Positions 7,590 through 10,371 of a stretch of DNA of 10,371 bases are shown here, piece after piece (the first letter of the stretch is position 1; every line of letters starts with the position of its first letter). The notes beneath the pieces were generated by a model, which was given only the letters and a program-made list of their open reading frames with translations, did no database searches and was not told where the DNA came from. Where the stretch lies: assembly GCA_012518155.1 (NCBI GenBank), contig JAAYTC010000033.1:1-10371 (forward strand), read 5' to 3'. Source of the DNA: Bacteroidales bacterium. Its GTDB lineage: Bacteria > Bacteroidota > Bacteroidia > Bacteroidales > Dysgonomonadaceae. Made by a program: the position numbers and the translations under genes.

Positions 7590-8033
7590 ATGCAAATAGA
7601 ACGAATAACCCAGGTGGACCAAAGTTTGGTTCACACTTTTAAAAAATTGATGCCTCAATTAACCGGTAATGAAGATTACCCCTCACTGGAAGAGTTAGAA
7701 AAAGTGATTGAAACAGGTGACAATTCAATTTTTGTGGTAAAAGAAGAGGGCAAGATTATAGGGACCTTAACATTGGCTTTCTACCGCGTCCCCTCGGGCT
7801 TGAAAGCGTGGGTTGAGGATGTGATCGTGGACGAGAGTGCGCGAGGTAAGGGGGTTGCTACCGCTCTTATAGAGCATGCTTTACAAGTAGCACGAGAAAA
7901 AGGAGCGCTTAAGGTCGACCTCACTTCCCTCCCCCGCCGCATTGCCGCAAACCGGCTCTACCAGAAAATTGGATTCGAAAAGAGGGAATCCAATATGTAC
8001 CGGTACTATTTCGATAAAAAAAATAAAAGCTAA
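7590..8033 (+). CDS. GNAT-family N-acetyltransferase
   Basis: A 147-residue cytoplasmic acetyltransferase, a single GNAT domain that transfers acetyl from acetyl-CoA to an amine. The acceptor cannot be read from sequence. Core motifs are in order: a beta hairpin at 47-66 (IFVVKEEGKIIGTLTLAF); motif A at 75-101 (WVEDVIVDESARGKGVATAL) with the CoA pyrophosphate loop R85-G-K-G-V-A90; and motif B at 118-141 (AANRLYQKIGF, then a Tyr-rich end MYRYYF). The length is normal for a stand-alone GNAT. It is the only plus-strand gene here. It diverges from the SusCD operon across 253 bp and converges on the ketoacyl synthase with only 2 bp between stop codons. The start at 7590 leaves a complete N-terminal strand (MQIERIT). 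A functional link to either neighbour is not evident. Confidence 0.93.
   Translation: MQIERITQVDQSLVHTFKKLMPQLTGNEDYPSLEELEKVIETGDNSIFVVKEEGKIIGTLTLAFYRVPSGLKAWVEDVIVDESARGKGVATALIEHALQVAREKGALKVDLTSLPRRIAANRLYQKIGFEKRESNMYRYYFDKKNKS
7964..7994 (-). terminator. Weak candidate terminator for the ketoacyl synthase transcript, inside the GNAT gene
   Basis: Read on the minus strand, a 9-bp perfect stem (arms 7994-7986 and 7976-7968, sequence ATTGGATTC with its complement) has a 9-nt pyrimidine-rich loop. It runs into TTTTC at its 3' edge. It lies about 42 nt past the ketoacyl synthase stop, within the opposite-strand acetyltransferase coding sequence. The stem is AT-rich and the T-tract is short, so it may not terminate efficiently. 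Confidence 0.3.
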
Positions 8034-8035
8034 AT

Positions 8036-9118
8036 TTACGGCATCTTGTAAACGATGCTATTGATACTCATACCGGCACCCACGGAAGCAAGTACCACGT
8101 TATCGCCTGATCCGACCGAGTGTCCTTCCATCTCTCCTCGCGCGATAACGTCGAGTAGCGTGGGTACGGTGGCTACCGATGAGTTGCCTAGCCATGAAAT
8201 GGTCATAGGCATAATGGACTCCGGCACCTCTTTGATATTATAGAGCTTGAACAATCTTTTCAATATCGCATCGTCCATTTTCCCATTTGCTTGATGAATC
8301 AGCACCTTGTGGACATCGTTAACATGTAAGTTTAGTTTATCCAATCCCGCTTTAATTGCTTTTGGAACGTGTTCCAACGCGTATTGGTACAAGCGACGCC
8401 CGTTCATTTTCAGGTAAAAATGCTTCTTTTCTGCCAATTCGGGATTGTATGAGTACCCCATTCGAAGCATGTTCACGTATTCCAGCGCGTCGCTCCGAGA
8501 ATTGTGGCTAAGTATTCCCAGCGGGGTATCGCTCTCCACCACTTCCATGATGGCCGCACCGGCACCATCCGCGTAAATCATGCTATCGCGATCGTGTGGG
8601 TCCGATACACGTGAAAGCACATCCGCGCCCACCACTAAAATTTTCTTGGCATCGCCCGAACGAATGTAATAATCGGCTTGAATTACCGCCTGAATCCATC
8701 CCGGGCAACCATAGAGCACGTCGTATGCCACGGCAGACGGGTTAGCGACACCCAGTTTCTGCTTTAACCGGGCAGCCAATGTTGGCAACACGTCCACTTG
8801 GATGTTATCGGTTCGTGTTTCCCCGAAATTGTGTGCAAAAATAATATAATCCAGTTCCTCTTTATCCACGCCCGCGGCTTCGAGGGCCCGTTGTGAAGCA
8901 ACGAGGGCCAAATCAGAAGTCACCTGATCATCCTCCGCGTATCGCCTCTCGGCAATCGTGGTTATCTCTTCGAACTTTTGGGTTATCTCTTCATTAGGCG
9001 TGGACAACTTCTCGCCGGTGGAATCGTAGAACTCGTAGCTGTGAAAATAGTCATTCCCGATTCTCTTAGAGGGCACGTAGCTACCCGTCCCTGTAAATAC
9101 ACTATACAGTTTTTTCAT
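8036..9118 (-). CDS. 3-oxoacyl-ACP synthase III (FabH-like ketoacyl-ACP synthase)
   Basis: A 360-residue thiolase-fold condensing enzyme of the KAS III family. It is expected to join an acyl-CoA starter with malonyl-ACP, or to make a related bond, in the cytoplasm. The triad is intact: Cys138 in YGCPGW, His275 in LIHQANGK, and Asn312 in LGNSSVATVPT. Other family marks are GTGSYVPSKRI (10-20), ITTIAERRYA (52-61), YADGAGAAI (182-190) and the C-terminal ASVGAGMSINSIVYK. At 360 residues it is longer than housekeeping FabH (about 320-330). The extra length includes a segment at about 32-50 (DSTGEKLSTPNEEITQKFE). No plsX, acpP or other fab gene lies beside it, so it may be a second KAS III with a specialised starter. 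A promoter and a strong leader hairpin lie upstream, suggesting independent transcription from the channel gene. Confidence 0.93.
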   Translation of the reverse strand: MKKLYSVFTGTGSYVPSKRIGNDYFHSYEFYDSTGEKLSTPNEEITQKFEEITTIAERRYAEDDQVTSDLALVASQRALEAAGVDKEELDYIIFAHNFGETRTDNIQVDVLPTLAARLKQKLGVANPSAVAYDVLYGCPGWIQAVIQADYYIRSGDAKKILVVGADVLSRVSDPHDRDSMIYADGAGAAIMEVVESDTPLGILSHNSRSDALEYVNMLRMGYSYNPELAEKKHFYLKMNGRRLYQYALEHVPKAIKAGLDKLNLHVNDVHKVLIHQANGKMDDAILKRLFKLYNIKEVPESIMPMTISWLGNSSVATVPTLLDVIARGEMEGHSVGSGDNVVLASVGAGMSINSIVYKMP

Positions 9119-9133
9119 TCTTTATTCAATTGC

Positions 9134-9165
9134 ATATCGACAAAACGACTTCGCTTTATCGATAT
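9134..9165 (-). promoter_or_regulatory. 14-bp hairpin in the 5' leader of the ketoacyl-ACP synthase III gene
   Basis: Read as RNA from 9165 to 9134, the left arm is AUAUCGAUAAAGCG, the loop AAGU and the right arm CGUUUUGUCGAUAU. All 14 positions pair without a bulge (12 Watson-Crick, 2 G-U). The hairpin starts about 17 nt into the predicted leader and ends 15 nt before the ATG at 9118. No T-tract follows, so it is not a terminator for the upstream channel gene. It may stabilise the mRNA, act in translation control, or as DNA form an imperfect operator palindrome. Confidence 0.6.
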
Positions 9166-9186
9166 TATGATTTTCCTAATTCGCTG

Positions 9187-9213
9187 CAAAGATACAAGTT
9201 ATTCCGTTTCAAA
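9187..9213 (-). promoter_or_regulatory. Candidate promoter of the ketoacyl-ACP synthase III gene
   Basis: On the minus strand TATCTTTG (9194-9187) is an exact TAnnTTTG -7 element. A TTTG lies upstream at 9213-9210 with 15 bp between, shorter than the roughly 19 bp usual for the Bacteroidota promoter. Transcription would start near 9182, giving a leader of about 63 nt that contains the hairpin. Confidence 0.5.
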
Positions 9214-9250
9214 ACCATAACGAAGGATGGAATTAACGCCTCAACGTTCA

Positions 9251-10371
9251 CTATTTGGCATCGGATACCCCGTTAATCTCTCCCGTAACAGAAGCTGTTA
9301 ACGGGTTGGAGATATCCTCGTAAAGTTCCAAATCGAAATAATGAGCCGCGGCCGTCACGTGGTCGAACACGTCCGAAACAATCTCCTCGTATTGAACCCA
9401 TACCGTGGTCGCCGTGAAGAAGTAAAGTTCTAAAGGAAGACCCTTCGACGTGGGTTGTAATTGGCGCACGATCAGTAAAAGTTCTTTATGAATATCGGGA
9501 CGGCTGCTCAAGTAGTTTTTGATGTAACGCCTGTATAACCCCATATTGGTAAGGTTTCGCCCGTTAATTGATAGCGATTTATCAGCCTTTGTTTCTAGGT
9601 TATACGTGTTAATATCTTCACTCCGCTCACGTATGTAATCTGAAATCAAGCTTATTTTCGAAAGCCTTTCTAATTCTTCATCCCGCAGGAAACGGATGGT
9701 TGATTGCTTCACGAATACCGACCGCTTCAGTCTCCTCCCCCCCGTATCTTGCATGCCTCTCCAGTTTTGGAAGGAGTCCGACACCAGTGAGTAAGGAGGG
9801 ATAGTGGTGATGGTTTTATCGAAGTTCTTCACCTTCACCGTCGTAAGTGTAATCTGCACCACGTCCCCATCCGCCCCGTACTTGGGCATCGTAATCCAGT
9901 CGCCTATCCGCACCATATCATTCGCGGATACCTGAAGGCTCGCCACGAACCCCAAGATAGAATCTTTAAAAATCAGCATCAAAATAGCCGAAGCTGCTCC
10001 CAGGCCGGCAATAATAGCCCCGGGGTTTTGTCCGGTCAAGATAGAAAACAGCACGATAAACCCGATAAAGTAAAGAACGATTTTCACCACTTGCGAGTAG
10101 CTATCCAGCGGCTTGTCCTTCAGGCTCGGTTTTTGTCGCAGGGTATCGGTAAACGCGTTAATAATGGCCATCACCAACCAGATCACGTAAAATATCAGGA
10201 AGATATCTGCCAGCTTATCCAGGAACACCATCAACTTGGGATGGTTAACATAGATGATGGGGATGGATCCCTTGACCAGGCTAAACGGGATAATCATGGC
10301 CAGGAAATGCGCGAATCTTCTTTCCGATAGATGCTTCAGGAAGGTAGTTCCCGAAAATCGGGAGGTTCGGT
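9251..10371 (-). CDS. ybdG: YbdG-type MscS-family mechanosensitive ion channel (5' end beyond window)
   Basis: Inner-membrane channel that opens on membrane tension and helps cells survive osmotic downshift. The frame stays open to the window edge, giving 372 in-window residues plus a partial codon. Residues upstream of the ATG at 10297 (FLKHLSERRFAHFLA) continue the protein in the way YbdG does, so that Met is internal. Counting from it, membrane helices lie at about 27-49 and 70-89, with the pore helix at 92-121 (GAIIAGLGAASAILMLIFKD). The beta domain follows with SANDMVRIGDWITMPKYGADG, LTTVKVKN, TITTIP and SLVSDSFQNW, and then GGRRLKRS. These closely match Escherichia coli YbdG as I remember it; orthology is inferred. 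The cytoplasmic C-terminal domain is complete. The gene precedes the ketoacyl synthase by 132 bp with its own promoter between, so they need not be cotranscribed. Confidence 0.93.
   Translation of the reverse strand, partial: RTSRFSGTTFLKHLSERRFAHFLAMIIPFSLVKGSIPIIYVNHPKLMVFLDKLADIFLIFYVIWLVMAIINAFTDTLRQKPSLKDKPLDSYSQVVKIVLYFIGFIVLFSILTGQNPGAIIAGLGAASAILMLIFKDSILGFVASLQVSANDMVRIGDWITMPKYGADGDVVQITLTTVKVKNFDKTITTIPPYSLVSDSFQNWRGMQDTGGRRLKRSVFVKQSTIRFLRDEELERLSKISLISDYIRERSEDINTYNLETKADKSLSINGRNLTNMGLYRRYIKNYLSSRPDIHKELLLIVRQLQPTSKGLPLELYFFTATTVWVQYEEIVSDVFDHVTAAAHYFDLELYEDISNPLTASVTGEINGVSDAK

Noticed and set aside
7997..8006. 10-bp palindrome GTACCGGTAC near the end of the acetyltransferase gene
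   Set aside because: It has no loop, no T-tract and is coding sequence; probably chance.
8097..8151. 10-bp perfect inverted repeat (ACGTTATCGC and its complement) with a 35-bp spacer
   Set aside because: It lies within conserved coding sequence of the ketoacyl synthase. A 10-bp repeat at this spacing is expected about once by chance in a window this size.
8978..9220. Plus-strand 80-codon frame crossing the ketoacyl synthase leader
   Set aside because: It is antisense to the 5' end of that gene and its leader hairpin, with no initiation signal or family match; the hairpin and promoter explain the region better.
9119..9250. Rho-independent terminator for the channel gene
   Set aside because: The only strong hairpin (9134-9165) is followed by GCAATTGAAT and not a T-tract, and it lies downstream of a good promoter, so a leader role is more likely.
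10028..10330. Plus-strand 100-codon frame opposite the channel gene
   Set aside because: It is rich in His/Gln/Asp from reading the complement of hydrophobic codons and is fully antisense to conserved channel sequence.
10349..10363. 6-bp stem TCCCGA/TCGGGA with AAA loop at the right edge
   Set aside because: It falls inside the coding frame of the channel protein and is short; no terminator-like T-tract follows.

Overview
The window looks like a Bacteroidota chromosome, most likely order Bacteroidales. This rests on a SusC/SusD pair, lipoprotein signals followed by acidic residues, start codons without strong Shine-Dalgarno sequences, and TAnnTTTG-type -7 promoter elements. Genus cannot be read from the sequence; something near Dysgonomonadaceae/Porphyromonadaceae is only a guess. 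No mobile element, CRISPR array, tRNA or rRNA was seen. All coding is on the minus strand except one small gene.

Region 1 (7336 down to 1, minus strand) is a compact nutrient-acquisition operon of four genes, separated by 38, 40 and 19 bp. In transcription order these are a lipoprotein alpha/beta hydrolase of the PhoPQ-activated pathogenicity-related (PqaA) family, a PKD-domain surface lipoprotein, a SusC-type TonB-dependent transporter, and a SusD-like lipoprotein cut by the window start. The likely logic is that the hydrolase processes a substrate at the cell surface, the PKD protein and SusD bind the product, and SusC imports it using TonB. No glycoside hydrolase, protease of recognised class or regulator is visible here, so the substrate is unknown.

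Region 2 (7337-7589) is an AT-rich divergent intergenic region. It holds a candidate -7 element for each direction and several dyads. One 9-bp inverted repeat abuts the operon's -7 element.

Region 3 (7590-8033, plus strand) is a GNAT-family N-acetyltransferase. It ends 2 bp from the stop of the next, convergent gene.

Region 4 (9118 down to 8036, minus strand) is a FabH-like ketoacyl-ACP synthase III with an intact Cys-His-Asn triad. Its predicted 5' leader contains a continuous 14-bp hairpin with a 4-nt loop, the most striking non-coding structure in the window.

Region 5 (10371 down to 9251, minus strand) is a YbdG-type MscS mechanosensitive channel whose N-terminus lies beyond the window. 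The first in-window ATG is internal.

The best candidate for something new is the hydrolase-led SusCD operon with its own dyad-rich promoter. Second is the leader hairpin of the ketoacyl synthase gene.
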